Positions 35,494-44,436 of a stretch of DNA of 64,000 bases are shown here, piece by piece. This DNA comes from Halovenus salina (GTDB taxonomy: Archaea > Halobacteriota > Halobacteria > Halobacteriales > Haloarculaceae). The translations under genes and the position numbers were made by a program. How positions within the stretch are numbered: position 1 is the stretch's first letter; each line of letters starts with the position of its first letter. The notes beneath the pieces were generated by a model. It saw only the letters and a list, made by a program, of their open reading frames with translations, was not told the DNA's origin and ran no database searches. The stretch spans positions 1,364,001-1,428,000 of the forward strand of contig NZ_CP112972.1 in NCBI RefSeq assembly GCF_026410925.1, given 5' to 3'.

Positions 35494-36548
35494 TGACTGA
35501 CGACACCGCCCGCCGGTCACTCGTCTCGCTGACGGTCGTTCCGGGGTGGGTCGTGTTCGCGGCAGTGACGGTTCTTTTCGCCACAGGACTCACGCTGCCG
35601 CTGCGCTATCAGTTCGTCCCGCTGGTCGCGAGCGTCCTCGTCTTCGGGCTCCCGCACGGAGCAGTCGACCATCTCGCACCGACACGCGTCCGCGGACAGC
35701 CGCCGACTCGACGCTCACTTGCTGCCGTTGGTCTGTTGTACGCCGTCGTCGGCGGCTGTTACGCCGTTGCCTGGTTTCTCGCGCCGGTAGCCTCGTTTGC
35801 CGTCTTCATCCTGATTACCTGGCTTCACTGGGGCCAGGGTGAGGTTCACTCGCTGCTCGCACTCCTGGGCGTCGACCATCTTGAAACGCCGGCCCAGCGA
35901 GCCCTGACGGCACTGGCCCGCGGAACGTTGCCAATGCTCGTCCCACTGGTCGCGTTCCCCGGCCAGTACCGACTCGTCGCCGAGACGCTGGTCGGGCTGT
36001 TCACGAGCCCGACACTCGGATGGGCCGACGCCGCATTCACGCCGCGTGGCCGGCTCGTCGTCGGTCTCGTCGTCGTCGGGCTGTTGGGAGCCTCGCTCGT
36101 GCTCGGATACCACCGGGCCGACCGTCGCCGGGACTGGCTTGTCGACGCCGGCGAGGTCGGTCTGTTGGTCGCGTACTTCGGGCTCGTCCCGCCGGTGCTC
36201 GCGGTCGGGCTCTATTTCACCTGCTGGCACGCGCTGCGACACGTCGGCAGGCTGCTCGCTATCGACCCTGCTGCCCGCAGCCGCCTCGCTGACCAGGAGT
36301 ACGGGTTGGCATTGGCCCGGTTCGCCAGAGACGCCGCGCCGCTGACGGCCGCGTCGCTGCTGTTTCTGGCTGTGTTCTACTGGCTGGTCCCGGTCGCGCC
36401 CGGCACCGTCTCGGAGTGGGTCGGGCTCTACCTCGTGTTGATAGCGGCGCTGACGCTTCCCCACGTGGTTGTCGTCTTCTGGCTCGACCGCGAGCAGCAG
36501 GTCTGGAGTTCCCGGCCTGCGCTACTCGTCGAGCGCCGACGAGGATAG
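35493..36548 (+). CDS. brp: Brp/Blh-type beta-carotene 15,15'-dioxygenase
   Basis: This enzyme cleaves beta-carotene into two retinals, the chromophore of halorhodopsin. The 351-residue product is an integral membrane protein of about nine helices with the family's iron-binding histidines in GLPHGAVDHL, TWLHWGQGE, CWHALRHVGR and LTLPHVVVV. It overlaps crtY by 1 bp and completes the local path lycopene to beta-carotene to retinal beside hop and bat. Expression is probably under Bat through the site before crtY. No second brp-like gene is present in the window. Confidence 0.92.
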   Translation: MTDDTARRSLVSLTVVPGWVVFAAVTVLFATGLTLPLRYQFVPLVASVLVFGLPHGAVDHLAPTRVRGQPPTRRSLAAVGLLYAVVGGCYAVAWFLAPVASFAVFILITWLHWGQGEVHSLLALLGVDHLETPAQRALTALARGTLPMLVPLVAFPGQYRLVAETLVGLFTSPTLGWADAAFTPRGRLVVGLVVVGLLGASLVLGYHRADRRRDWLVDAGEVGLLVAYFGLVPPVLAVGLYFTCWHALRHVGRLLAIDPAARSRLADQEYGLALARFARDAAPLTAASLLFLAVFYWLVPVAPGTVSEWVGLYLVLIAALTLPHVVVVFWLDREQQVWSSRPALLVERRRG

Positions 36549-36613
36549 TCCCAGCCCGTTTCCCATCGTCGCCTGTCGCTGCGTTTTAGTACGCCCGGTA
36601 CATCGGCCGAGAT

Positions 36614-36973
36614 ATGCGACTCCTCGTCGGCGTCAACGGAAGCGAGCGCGCGCTGGCCGGTCTCGAAGAGGTGGTCACCCGCGCACGACAGGCTGGTGAC
36701 GAGCTGACAGTCGCCGTCTACAGCAGTGACGACGCGGTGGCGGCGACCGAGGAAGCCGTCCGCGACCGCCTCGACTCGCTCGGGTTCGAGGCGACTGTCG
36801 AGACCGTGACGGGGGAGCCGGGTAGTCGACTCGTCGAGCTCGCCGAAACCGACGACTACGACCGTATCGTGCTCTCGGGCGGGCAGACCAGCCCCCTGGG
36901 CAAGATACAGTTCGACAGCGTCATCGAGTTCGTCCTGCTGAACGCCCATACGACTGTGACACTGATACGATGA
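36614..36973 (+). CDS. UspA-like universal stress domain protein
   Basis: The 119-residue product has the start (MRLLVGVNGSE) and alternating alpha/beta order of a single Usp domain, but the ATP-binding G-x2-G-x9-G-S/T pattern at the end is replaced by LSGGQTSPLGKIQFDS, partly retaining the loop. It is shorter than the usual 140 residues. A TATA-like TTTTAG box at 36583-36588 lies 27 bp upstream, so it is leaderless. It overlaps the next gene by 4 bp (ATGA), so the two are probably co-expressed. Function in stress is inferred from family only. Confidence 0.78.
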   Translation: MRLLVGVNGSERALAGLEEVVTRARQAGDELTVAVYSSDDAVAATEEAVRDRLDSLGFEATVETVTGEPGSRLVELAETDDYDRIVLSGGQTSPLGKIQFDSVIEFVLLNAHTTVTLIR

Positions 36974-37503
36974 CAGTACGCTTTCCCGAGGAGACGGTCG
37001 ACGGCTTCCCCACACCCCCGCGGACGGTCACCGACGCGGAGGGGCGAGAGATACAGCTACGCCAGGTAACCCACGAGGACAGCGACGAGCTGACCGCGAT
37101 GTACCTGGATTTCGACCCCGAGGACCGCGCCCAGGGCATTCCGCCAGGCGACGAGGACAGCATCCGCGAGTGGCTGGAAATCGTGATGACCGGCGGCGCA
37201 CTCAACACTGTGGCCGCTCGCGACGGGTCGCCGGTCGGCCACGTGATGCTCGTCCCCGACGGCAACGACAGCTACGAGCTCGCTATCTTCGTTCTCCAGT
37301 CCTACCAGGGCGCAGGAATCGGGACCGGGCTCGTCAGGACCGCCCTGGGCCTTGCACAGCGAGAGGGTATCGAACGCGTCTGGCTGACCGTCGAGCGCTG
37401 GAACCGCCCGGCAATCGGGCTCTACGAGAAAATCGGCTTCGAGCGGACGGGTGACGACAGCTTCGAACTTGAGATGTCACTCAGGCTCGCACCTGCGGAG
37501 TGA
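36970..37503 (+). CDS. GNAT family N-acetyltransferase
   Basis: The 177-residue product has the GNAT core: the acetyl-CoA-binding motif A strand and loop (AIFVLQSYQGAGIGTGLVRTAL, with Q-x-x-G-x-G) and the motif B region WLTVERWNRPAIGLYEKIGF. It transfers acetyl from acetyl-CoA to an amine; the substrate is unknown. The start overlaps the stop of the Usp-like gene by 4 bp, so translation is coupled. The N-terminal 60 residues are less conserved. Confidence 0.85.
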   Translation: MTVRFPEETVDGFPTPPRTVTDAEGREIQLRQVTHEDSDELTAMYLDFDPEDRAQGIPPGDEDSIREWLEIVMTGGALNTVAARDGSPVGHVMLVPDGNDSYELAIFVLQSYQGAGIGTGLVRTALGLAQREGIERVWLTVERWNRPAIGLYEKIGFERTGDDSFELEMSLRLAPAE

Positions 37504-37540
37504 CGCCCGAGAAACCTTCTTTTGGAACTCCTTACCAGGA

Positions 37541-37984
37541 CTAGACCGACAGAACGGGCTGGCTTGCGTACTCGAGCACGTAGAGCGCGGCTTTGCCGAG
37601 CACCTCGTCCGGGTCGCCGCTGGGCGTCTCCCGGGGGACGACCAGGAAGTCGACCCCGCGCTCTTCTGCCACGTCGAGAATGACCGTGCCAGGGGTCTGT
37701 CCGAGTTTCGTCGTCGAGAATCCCGCGGCACTCGACGCGGTGAATCCGACGCCCTCGGGGAGTTGCTCGCGGACCCTCTCGGTGAGTGCTCGCTGTTCGT
37801 GTGCGATAGTCTCCGGCGAGATTGTCCCCGTCTCGATGTCACGCATCACCCGGTTGTCGACGAAATGCAGGAGGTGCAGGTTCGCCTCGTACCGTTCGAC
37901 GATTGCCCCGGCAGTCTCGGCGGCTGCCCGTGATTCGTCGCTTCCGTCGACCGCTACGAGGACGTGTTCGATATCGAGCGCCAT
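37541..37984 (-). CDS. Universal stress protein, UspA family
   Basis: The 147-residue product begins with DIEHVLVAVDGSDES and shows the alternating alpha/beta Usp fold. Near the C terminus the usual ATP-binding glycine loop is replaced by VPRETPSGDPDEVLGKAALYV followed by the terminal PVLSV strand. The ATG at 37984 is chosen because longer frames add only low-complexity, unrelated sequence. It is divergent from another Usp gene at 38085 across a 100-bp spacer. Role in stress is inferred from family. Confidence 0.85.
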   Translation of the reverse strand: MALDIEHVLVAVDGSDESRAAAETAGAIVERYEANLHLLHFVDNRVMRDIETGTISPETIAHEQRALTERVREQLPEGVGFTASSAAGFSTTKLGQTPGTVILDVAEERGVDFLVVPRETPSGDPDEVLGKAALYVLEYASQPVLSV

Positions 37985-38084
37985 CGCCCGAGAGTCGGCC
38001 CTGCTGTGCAAAAAACCCGCCGGTCGACGGCTGGCCGCTCGCAGAATCACGCGCTTTTTTACCGCCCCGGAGTAACCACGCGAT

Positions 38085-38519
38085 ATGTTCGACACGGTAG
38101 TCATCGCCACCGACGGCTCCGAGAGCGCAAAGCGGGGGATTCGGACCGCTCTCGACATCGCCAGCACGTTCGACGCGACCGTTCACGCGCTGTATGTCGT
38201 CGATACCGCCGAAATCGAGTCCTCGCCCGAGGAGGTCCGCGACCAGCTCAAAGACGCAATCGAGTCCACCGGGACGGACGCACTCGATACGGTCCGTGAG
38301 GAGGCAGACGCCCACGGCGCTCCAGAGGTGGTGACTGCGTTCAGAGAAGGTCCCCCCAAAACCGAGATTATCGAGTACGCCGAAGAGGTCGACGCCGACG
38401 TCATCGCGATGGGGACCCGCGGACGACACGGCGAACACTCCTTCCTGCTCGGAAGCGTCGCCGAGTCGGTCGTCAGGCGCGCGCCGATGCCGGTGTTGAC
38501 TGTCCGTCAGCTAGAGTAG
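38085..38519 (+). CDS. Universal stress protein, UspA family
   Basis: The 144-residue product is a canonical Usp: MFDTVVIATDGSESAKRGI at the start and the ATP-binding loop IAMGTRGRHGEHSFLLGSVAESVVRR before the C-terminal PVLTV strand. It is of full family length and retains the G-x2-G-x9-G-S pattern, so it probably binds ATP. A CTTTTTTA box at 38052-38059 lies 27 bp before the ATG, so the mRNA is leaderless. It faces away from a related gene at 37541-37984 and ends 2 bp before the convergent GNAT gene. Confidence 0.88.
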   Translation: MFDTVVIATDGSESAKRGIRTALDIASTFDATVHALYVVDTAEIESSPEEVRDQLKDAIESTGTDALDTVREEADAHGAPEVVTAFREGPPKTEIIEYAEEVDADVIAMGTRGRHGEHSFLLGSVAESVVRRAPMPVLTVRQLE

Positions 38520-38521
38520 GG

Positions 38522-39076
38522 TCACTCGCGCTGTTGCCACTCCGAGCGGAGAAGCCCATAACAGAGTCTGTCGTAGTACTCGCCTCTGTACCACACCGCT
38601 TCGCGCTCTGTTCCTTCGTGCTGGAAGCCAAGCGATTCGAGAAGGGCGACCGACGCCTCGTTGAAGCTCCCCGGATACGCGCTCAGTCGCCGGAGATTCC
38701 GGTCGAGAAAGGCATACTCGATTATCGTCTCGTTCGCATCGGTGGCGTACCCGTGTCCGTGATGCTCGGGGGCAATCCAGTACGCCAGTTCCGCACACCG
38801 GGCCCGGGACGTCTCGCTCGGGCCGTACTGCGATTCGGTCAGTGACACGTGGCCGACCGGTGTCTCGTCGTGACAGACCAGACAGTGGACATCCTGTTCC
38901 GTGGTCAACACCTCCTCGAAGAACTCCTCGGCGAGGCTGTCGTTCGTCGGGTTGATTCCGAGCGCCGGTCGCCATACAGCGGGGTCGTTCATCACCCGCT
39001 GGACGAACTCGATGTCGTCTCGTTCGATCGGTCGCAGCGTTACCGTCTCGCCGCCGAGGAATACCGGGCCGGGCAT
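38522..39076 (-). CDS. GNAT acetyltransferase, RimJ/RimL type
   Basis: The 184-residue product starts with GETVTLRPIERDDIEFV, typical of the RimJ/RimL branch, and has the motif A region ELAYWIAPEHHGHGYATDANETII (Gly-rich acetyl-CoA loop) and the SFNEASVALLESLGFQHEG segment. It acetylates protein N termini, antibiotics or small amines; the substrate is unknown. A TATA-like box at 39097-39107 lies about 27 bp before the ATG, so it is leaderless. It ends 2 bp from the convergent Usp gene. Confidence 0.86.
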   Translation of the reverse strand: MPGPVFLGGETVTLRPIERDDIEFVQRVMNDPAVWRPALGINPTNDSLAEEFFEEVLTTEQDVHCLVCHDETPVGHVSLTESQYGPSETSRARCAELAYWIAPEHHGHGYATDANETIIEYAFLDRNLRRLSAYPGSFNEASVALLESLGFQHEGTEREAVWYRGEYYDRLCYGLLRSEWQQRE

Positions 39077-39396
39077 ATCTCGGGAGTGTATTGTGTATGA
39101 TAAGTACTTTCTGTGTGTTATCGACGGTCTTTCGTTTGGAGTATGGGTTACGACGGAATGTGGAACAGCAAGAAAGCCCCGAGTCGTTCGACGGCTGCGA
39201 CTCGCTGCGGTCCTTGTGTCGTCTCGCTCGCCGAACGACTCGCCCCTTTCGGTCCCGCCCGATGTGGAAAGCGAATCTGGGCGGGACTTTCGTGCTGTTT
39301 TGATCCCTCTCGCTGAGACGTCTCACAGAGACACCACCGCGTTATCTCGGGACGTCAAAGCGAGGTGTTCTTTGCCCTCGGGTGTGAGTTCGAAAT
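39077..39396. other. Intergenic region between GNAT and DHH genes
   Basis: No gene is supported. It holds the promoter of the GNAT gene near 39100 and a structured repeat at 39170-39292. The rest shows no recognisable feature. Confidence 0.45.
39170..39292 (+). repeat. Structured intergenic repeat, two long inverted pairs
   Basis: It opens with AAGAAAGCCCC, close to the AAGAAAGCCCT that precedes the hairpin array of MITE copy A. It contains GAGTCGTTCG (39181-39190) pairing with CGAACGACTC (39232-39241), and GTCCCGCCC (39252-39260) pairing with GGGCGGGAC (39279-39287). No flanking duplication or terminal repeat was found. Confidence 0.55.
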
Positions 39397-40476
39397 ATGC
39401 AAGACTGGCTTATCGACGACGACAGGCTATCTCTCGGCCGCAAATCCGTACTGCCTGGCGAGGGATTCTTTTACCCAGATTCGCTCGAATCCCAGGAGGT
39501 CGAGCGTGAAGCCAGAGAGACACTCGAAGACGCCGGGGTTGTCGTGGTTGCTGACCCCGACGCCGACGGACTCGCCTGCACGGCACTGGTCCGTGTTGCC
39601 CACGGCGAGGGTGCGTTGCTGCCCGCAGGACCACACGAACTCGAAGAAGCGCTTGGCTGGGTCGCCGAGTACGCCGACACGGAGGCGGACATCTACATCT
39701 GTGACCTTTGTCCCGACAGCGAGAGCGATATCGCCGACCTCTCAGCGGCCACGTCCCGGGTCGAGAGTGTATCGTGGTACGACCATCACCAGTGGGACGA
39801 CGCGCTCGCCGCTCAGGTCGAGGAGAGTGGCGTCGACCTCACCGTCGGCGACTCCGAGGAGGTCTGTACTGCCGACGTGGCGCTTGCAGAAATCGACCAC
39901 GAGTTCGACGAGCGATTTGCGGAGCTGGCGGCGGTGACCCGCGACCACGACCTCTGGATTCGCGAGGACGAGCGCTCGGACGATATCGCAGACTACGCCT
40001 ACTGGGCCGACCCCGAGGAGTACATTGAGACTGTCCTCGAACACGGCGTCGAGCTTCCCGAGGAGGTCGAGGCGTTTCTGGCCGACAAGCGCGTCGAGAA
40101 GGAGGCACTCATCGAGAAGGCAATCGAGCGCGCCGAGATGCGCGAGGTCGGGCCGTGGACGGTCGGCGTCACCTACGGCCGCTGTTCGCAAAACGAGGTC
40201 GCCGAGTCACTCCGCGAGCAGGGGGCCGACGCCGCGGTCATCGTCAAGCCGGCCGGGTCGGCCTCGATTCGTGGAACCGAGAGTTTCGAGCGCTGTCATG
40301 AGGTTGCTGCACAGGTCAACGGCGGCGGCCACCCCAAAGCGGCGGGTTGCAAGCCCGACATCTACGACGATATGCTCGATTACGCCCACCACTGGACGAC
40401 ACAGGGCGCAGTCGCCAAGCAGGCAATCGTCGACGGCTTCCGTCGACTCGATTTCGAGGGTGAGCCAGACGAGTGA
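39397..40476 (+). CDS. DHH family phosphoesterase (RecJ-like)
   Basis: The 359-residue product has the DHH motifs: VVVADPDADGLACTAL (motif I, about residue 50), YICDLCPDS, WYDHHQ (the DHH itself, about residue 129) and the DHHA1 glycine motif GGGHPKAAG near residue 310. These bind Mn2+ and cleave phosphodiester bonds, as in RecJ exonuclease and nanoRNA or cyclic dinucleotide phosphodiesterases. The haloarchaeal group is usually called RecJ-like; the substrate is not shown. A pair of Cys in YICDLC is unusual next to the metal site. Confidence 0.88.
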   Translation: MQDWLIDDDRLSLGRKSVLPGEGFFYPDSLESQEVEREARETLEDAGVVVVADPDADGLACTALVRVAHGEGALLPAGPHELEEALGWVAEYADTEADIYICDLCPDSESDIADLSAATSRVESVSWYDHHQWDDALAAQVEESGVDLTVGDSEEVCTADVALAEIDHEFDERFAELAAVTRDHDLWIREDERSDDIADYAYWADPEEYIETVLEHGVELPEEVEAFLADKRVEKEALIEKAIERAEMREVGPWTVGVTYGRCSQNEVAESLREQGADAAVIVKPAGSASIRGTESFERCHEVAAQVNGGGHPKAAGCKPDIYDDMLDYAHHWTTQGAVAKQAIVDGFRRLDFEGEPDE

Positions 40477-40528
40477 GGACCGTAGCGCAATCAAAAAATT
40501 CTCAAGGGTGAGTTGTGGACTCTCTTGT

Positions 40529-40756
40529 ATGGCACAATACGGAACGATGGATTACGCCAGGCTGGCAAAGGCCGGATTCCTGGTCGGCGCTGCGCTGTTT
40601 CTCTCCGGCGCATTAGGTGGGGTTATCGCCCCCGGGCTTCAGGGAGAGATTCCAGGCTGGGAACAATCGCTCTTTCTCTACTCTGAGGTTATCGGCACCG
40701 TGGTTGGCTTTTTCTCGCCGCTGGTGTTCGGCGTGGTGATGCCACTTCTAGACTAG
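40529..40756 (+). CDS. Small two-helix membrane protein
   Basis: The 75-residue product has two membrane helices (about 15-36 and 50-72) separated by APGLQGEIPGWEQSLF. It begins with MAQYGTMDYARLAKAG. The frame starts at ATG 40529, 52 bp after the DHH gene, with an A-rich box at 40492-40499 in the place of a TATA. It overlaps the end of the convergent phosphorylase gene by 4 bp. The family looks haloarchaea-specific; function unknown. Confidence 0.65.
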   Translation: MAQYGTMDYARLAKAGFLVGAALFLSGALGGVIAPGLQGEIPGWEQSLFLYSEVIGTVVGFFSPLVFGVVMPLLD

Positions 40757-41535
40757 TCTCGCGCCGAATCGGCGTGTTCGGCCAGGGCCTCGACAACTGG
40801 CGGTAACATCTCCGGAAACCCTTGCTCGTCGTCTGACTCTGGCACCCACTCGTCGGCAGTGAGGTAGTCCCCTATCTGGTGGACCGTCGCTGCGTCGACC
40901 CCGCGGTACTCACAGACTGCCCAGAACGCCGCCGACTCCATACACAGCGAGACGACACCGTCCTCCCGGTACTGTTCGATTTCCGGCACGGTCTCGCGGT
41001 ACATCGCACTCGTGGTCCAGGTCGTCCCCCGGGGCGTCTCGAACCCCTCGCTCTGGAGTCGTTCGGCCAGTCTATCGACGAGCGACGCCGTCGCCGTGAC
41101 CGCCTCCTCTGGAGGGACGTAGTGATGTGAGACACCTTCGTCGCGGATAGTTTCGGTTGGGAGAATGGCTGCGTGGGGCGAGATATCCGGCTGGAGACAC
41201 GCACAACCGCCGAGCATCACCACGGCCTCGGCACCCGCAGCGATGACGTTCTCGGCGACCATCGCGGTGACCGGCGCGCCGACTCCCGACTCGTGGACCG
41301 GAACGTATCCCACCGTCTCCGAGAGGCGATGACACTGTTGTGACCGCACGACATCGACGGTCGCCTCAGCTCGGTCACGAACGGCTGCTGTCAGTTCGGG
41401 CTGGAAGCCGAGAATGACTGTCGGCGGAACATCCGGCAGCCCCTCATCCTGTACCTTGACGAGGTCTGTCGGCGAAAACAGCGCGTCAGCCTGGTATTTG
41501 TCCCCGTAATTGGGAATTACATGCTCGTCTGTCAT
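40753..41535 (-). CDS. Nucleoside phosphorylase (uridine phosphorylase-like)
   Basis: The 260-residue product belongs to the PNP/UDP phosphorylase family 1: VPVHESGVGAPVTAMVAENVIAAGAEAVVMLGGCACL (phosphate and ribose site) and SLCMESAAFWAVCEYRGV (the conserved Met-Glu that binds ribose). It splits a nucleoside with phosphate to base and ribose-1-phosphate; base preference is not clear. The promoter region has a TATA-like ATTATCTAT at 41554-41562 and the inverted repeat CTATC-GAT-GATAG just downstream of it, a possible operator. Leaderless. Confidence 0.87.
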   Translation of the reverse strand: MTDEHVIPNYGDKYQADALFSPTDLVKVQDEGLPDVPPTVILGFQPELTAAVRDRAEATVDVVRSQQCHRLSETVGYVPVHESGVGAPVTAMVAENVIAAGAEAVVMLGGCACLQPDISPHAAILPTETIRDEGVSHHYVPPEEAVTATASLVDRLAERLQSEGFETPRGTTWTTSAMYRETVPEIEQYREDGVVSLCMESAAFWAVCEYRGVDAATVHQIGDYLTADEWVPESDDEQGFPEMLPPVVEALAEHADSARD

Positions 41536-41592
41536 GTGATAGATACTATCATCGATAGATAATGAGGATTTCGGAGTCGGGAGCCCGGTCGG

Positions 41593-42015
41593 TCACCGTT
41601 TCCCGGCGACCCACTTGTCGGAGTACCGCTCGCCGCACTCACAGGCGACGTAGGCATGAATCACGTCTCCCTCGGCGTAGAGTCCGCCAACCTCCTCGTT
41701 TTGCGCCTCTGCGAACGAGAAAATCAGCCGGGGTTCGTGGCCACCATCGACCGGACAGGTCGCGTCGGCACAGTCGGCTGTCACCGTTCCGTCGACCCCC
41801 ATCGCCTCCTGTGCGAGTGCCATTGGGTCGATGCCGGTCGCGCTCTGGAAGACGCTCCGGGCCTGGTCGCCCTCCATTACCAGAGCGATGCCGTCCTCGA
41901 CGCGCTCGCCGTGTTCTTCGAGTGCCGCCATGTTCGAGACAGCCTCAGCTGCGATGTAGATGTGGACATCTTCGGGCCGCTCGCCGGCCAGAAACCCCTC
42001 TCGCTGTGCGTTCAT
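41593..42015 (-). CDS. Small haloarchaeal protein with Cys-rich segments, unknown
   Basis: The 140-residue soluble product has an acidic N-terminal half and Cys in CADATC (about residue 83-88) and VACECGERYSD (about 124-134), which might form a zinc or disulfide site. It resembles a haloarchaea-specific family of unknown function (possibly DUF5807; I am not certain). A TATA-like TCTTATT at about 42040 lies 27 bp before the ATG, so it is leaderless. Confidence 0.65.
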   Translation of the reverse strand: MNAQREGFLAGERPEDVHIYIAAEAVSNMAALEEHGERVEDGIALVMEGDQARSVFQSATGIDPMALAQEAMGVDGTVTADCADATCPVDGGHEPRLIFSFAEAQNEEVGGLYAEGDVIHAYVACECGERYSDKWVAGKR

Positions 42016-42060
42016 ACCCGAAACACGGCGGGCCGAAGGAATAAGATTGCTGGAACCGAG

Positions 42061-42639
42061 CTACTCCTCGCCCATTCCACCGAAGACGGCGTCGGCGTCC
42101 GCGGGTACGTCGAAGTCGTGGAAGTGTTCGCCCTCCTCCTTCGAGAGGATGTTCAGGGCCGCGGCCGCGCCGTCGCCCGCGGAGATGACCGCCTGCCACT
42201 CCTGGGCGCGGACCATTGCGCCCGTGGCGTAGGCGTCTGCGATGCTGGTCTCCATCTCGACACCGACCTCGACGACATCGCCGTCGAACGCACAGCCAAG
42301 CTCCTCGGCAAGACCCCGGTCTGCGCCCGTCGCCAACACGAGGTAGTCGGCCTCGTGGTCGCCGTCTGCTGTCGAGACGGTAAAGCCGTCGTCTGCTGTT
42401 ACATCAGTCACCTCGACGCCCTGCTTGCGGTCGACGCCGAAGCTGTCGACCTGTGCCCGAAGTGTCTCCAGGTACGCCGAGCCGTCGACCGACCCGATGC
42501 CGGGATAATTGAAGAGGTGTGCCTTGTGCATCCATGTTCCGTCCGTATCGAAGACGGTCGCGTCGAGACCGTTCTTCTGGACAAACAACGCCGCGCTCAG
42601 GCCGGCGGGGCCGCCGCCGACAATCGCTACGTGTGTCAT
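42061..42639 (-). CDS. Short FAD-binding oxidoreductase, thioredoxin reductase-like
   Basis: The 192-residue product has the FAD Rossmann motif VAIVGGGPAGLSAAL (residues 4-18), the VLATGAD strand (about residue 100) and the C-terminal SAGDGAAAALNIL flavin motif. Thioredoxin reductases and their kin have about 310 residues because an NADPH domain with a CxxC pair sits in the middle. Here that domain and the cysteines are absent, although N- and C-terminal motifs are intact, so it is a compact FAD-only form rather than a broken gene. Electron donor and acceptor are unknown. Confidence 0.75.
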   Translation of the reverse strand: MTHVAIVGGGPAGLSAALFVQKNGLDATVFDTDGTWMHKAHLFNYPGIGSVDGSAYLETLRAQVDSFGVDRKQGVEVTDVTADDGFTVSTADGDHEADYLVLATGADRGLAEELGCAFDGDVVEVGVEMETSIADAYATGAMVRAQEWQAVISAGDGAAAALNILSKEEGEHFHDFDVPADADAVFGGMGEE

Positions 42640-42684
42640 ACGGTATCATTTTAACCCCCGCAGTCAAGAAAGTTACCGGTTGGG

Positions 42685-44436
42685 TCAGCCGACCGCCAGG
42701 AACGTATTGATGAGCCAACGGGTGAAGATAGCGACCAGTGAGGAAATCCACGCGAGAAGAACAAAGTGCATGTACGTGTTCACCTTGTGGCCACCGTCGA
42801 CGGTCCGGACCATCAGCGACGACAGCATCGCGGAGAACATGATGACGACGACCAAGAGGAACTCTATGAGCGGGATGTTGTACACGTCGGGCTGGATAAT
42901 CTGTCCGACGTCGATGCCGGCACCAGTATCGAGATCGAGGCCGAGGTCAGAGATGACATTCACGACCTCCAGCCCGATGAAGAAGGCGAACGTCGAGGCG
43001 GCAGTCATCCCGTAGAGGAGGCCGATAAGCGTCGTCGTCGCCTGCTTGCGCTGTTCGCGTAGCTGGAGGACCTCGTTCATGTTCTCCGAGATGAGTTCGC
43101 CGAGCAGCTGTGGATTGCCACCCATCTCACGGCCGATAAGGTACATCTCGCTGAAGGTCTGGATGAGGTACGAGCGACAGTCGGCGGTGAAATACCGCCA
43201 CGCCTCGACCGGCTCGATGCGCATATTCAGCCGTTTGTAGAGGTCGTCGATGTTCTCGGTCAGCGGTCCGAAATCCTTGGTCCGGAGGGTACTAAGTACG
43301 TCCGAACTCGTCGACTGTTTGACCGCCTCGGTGGTCCCTAGCGCCCGGACGAAGCTGGGAAACTCTTGGTCGCGCGCCTTGACTCGCTTTTCGGCTCGGT
43401 TGAGAACAAGTCCAGGAATCAATAGCGGCGTTATTGGAATAACAGCATACAACGGGAGCGGGAGCGTGCTGATACCCGGAATAAATGTCGCCAGGCCGAT
43501 TGGACTGATACCGGCAATACCGGTAATCGAGATGACCAACAGGAGCGCGGTGAGACCGACGCCGACGTAGAAGCTCCGTTGAATCTCTGACTCGACGGCC
43601 GAGGGTTTCTCGTCGGGGTGGTACCACAGCGGGTCGTACGGTGACAGCGAGCGCATCGCGAGGAAGAAACCGGTCTGGACGAAGACATACAGCAGGATGA
43701 TCGCACTGACCGTCAACGTCGGTTCCGTCCCGGTCAACACCGGCAGGACGACCGCGAACACGAGCGCGAACGTCATCGAAAGCACCATCGAGAGATAGAG
43801 GTCTTTCATGACCTCGATGTTCTCCAGCGAGGATTCGTAGACGGTCGCGTACTCTTCGAGAATCTGCTCCTGTTCGGTGAGCAGATACTCCCGCAGCGAC
43901 TGTCCGGCACCCATCGTGTAGGCAAGCCGCTCGAAGAAATCCGAGAGTGTCTCGCTTGGCACCTCGTTCGACCGTCGGCGCAAGGCGTCGTCGAGGCTCT
44001 GGTTCCACGTGTCGACCAGTTCGACGATGCGCGCCAGTTCGTTCGATAGCTCGCCGTACTCGTCGTCCTCTGCCAGCGTCCGGAAGACCTCCATCCGGTC
44101 GATTTTTGTCGTCGCCAGAATCGTCATATGTGTGACCATCAGATGGAACCGGTTGTCGAGCTGACGTTGGCGCTGGCTCAGCAGAATCTTCGGATAGAAC
44201 ACCGCCGAGAACAGCGCCAGCGACCCGAGCAGCGGAATCGGAATCCGAACCAGTATCGGGAATGACAAGACGAGTGACAACACCACCGTGACGACGAAAA
44301 AGCCAATTGAGGGAATCAGGATGAACGAGACGTACTGTCCCATCGGCATCTGCATCTGCCGGTAGGACTGCAGCAGCGACTGGAGATTCTCTGAGAGCGT
44401 CAGATTGAGCGTTGCACTCGAGTTGTCGGTAGACAT
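42685..44436 (-). CDS. flaJ: Archaellum platform protein FlaJ/ArlJ
   Basis: FlaJ is the membrane platform on which the motor ATPase FlaI acts to assemble and turn the archaellum. The 583-residue product has two type II secretion F-like domains with about nine membrane helices; the cytoplasmic loop between residues 75 and 230 is charged, as in family members. It overlaps flaI by 1 bp (start inside the flaI stop) and is the last gene of the fla transcript. Length and position agree with other haloarchaeal FlaJ. Confidence 0.92.
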   Translation of the reverse strand: MSTDNSSATLNLTLSENLQSLLQSYRQMQMPMGQYVSFILIPSIGFFVVTVVLSLVLSFPILVRIPIPLLGSLALFSAVFYPKILLSQRQRQLDNRFHLMVTHMTILATTKIDRMEVFRTLAEDDEYGELSNELARIVELVDTWNQSLDDALRRRSNEVPSETLSDFFERLAYTMGAGQSLREYLLTEQEQILEEYATVYESSLENIEVMKDLYLSMVLSMTFALVFAVVLPVLTGTEPTLTVSAIILLYVFVQTGFFLAMRSLSPYDPLWYHPDEKPSAVESEIQRSFYVGVGLTALLLVISITGIAGISPIGLATFIPGISTLPLPLYAVIPITPLLIPGLVLNRAEKRVKARDQEFPSFVRALGTTEAVKQSTSSDVLSTLRTKDFGPLTENIDDLYKRLNMRIEPVEAWRYFTADCRSYLIQTFSEMYLIGREMGGNPQLLGELISENMNEVLQLREQRKQATTTLIGLLYGMTAASTFAFFIGLEVVNVISDLGLDLDTGAGIDVGQIIQPDVYNIPLIEFLLVVVIMFSAMLSSLMVRTVDGGHKVNTYMHFVLLAWISSLVAIFTRWLINTFLAVG

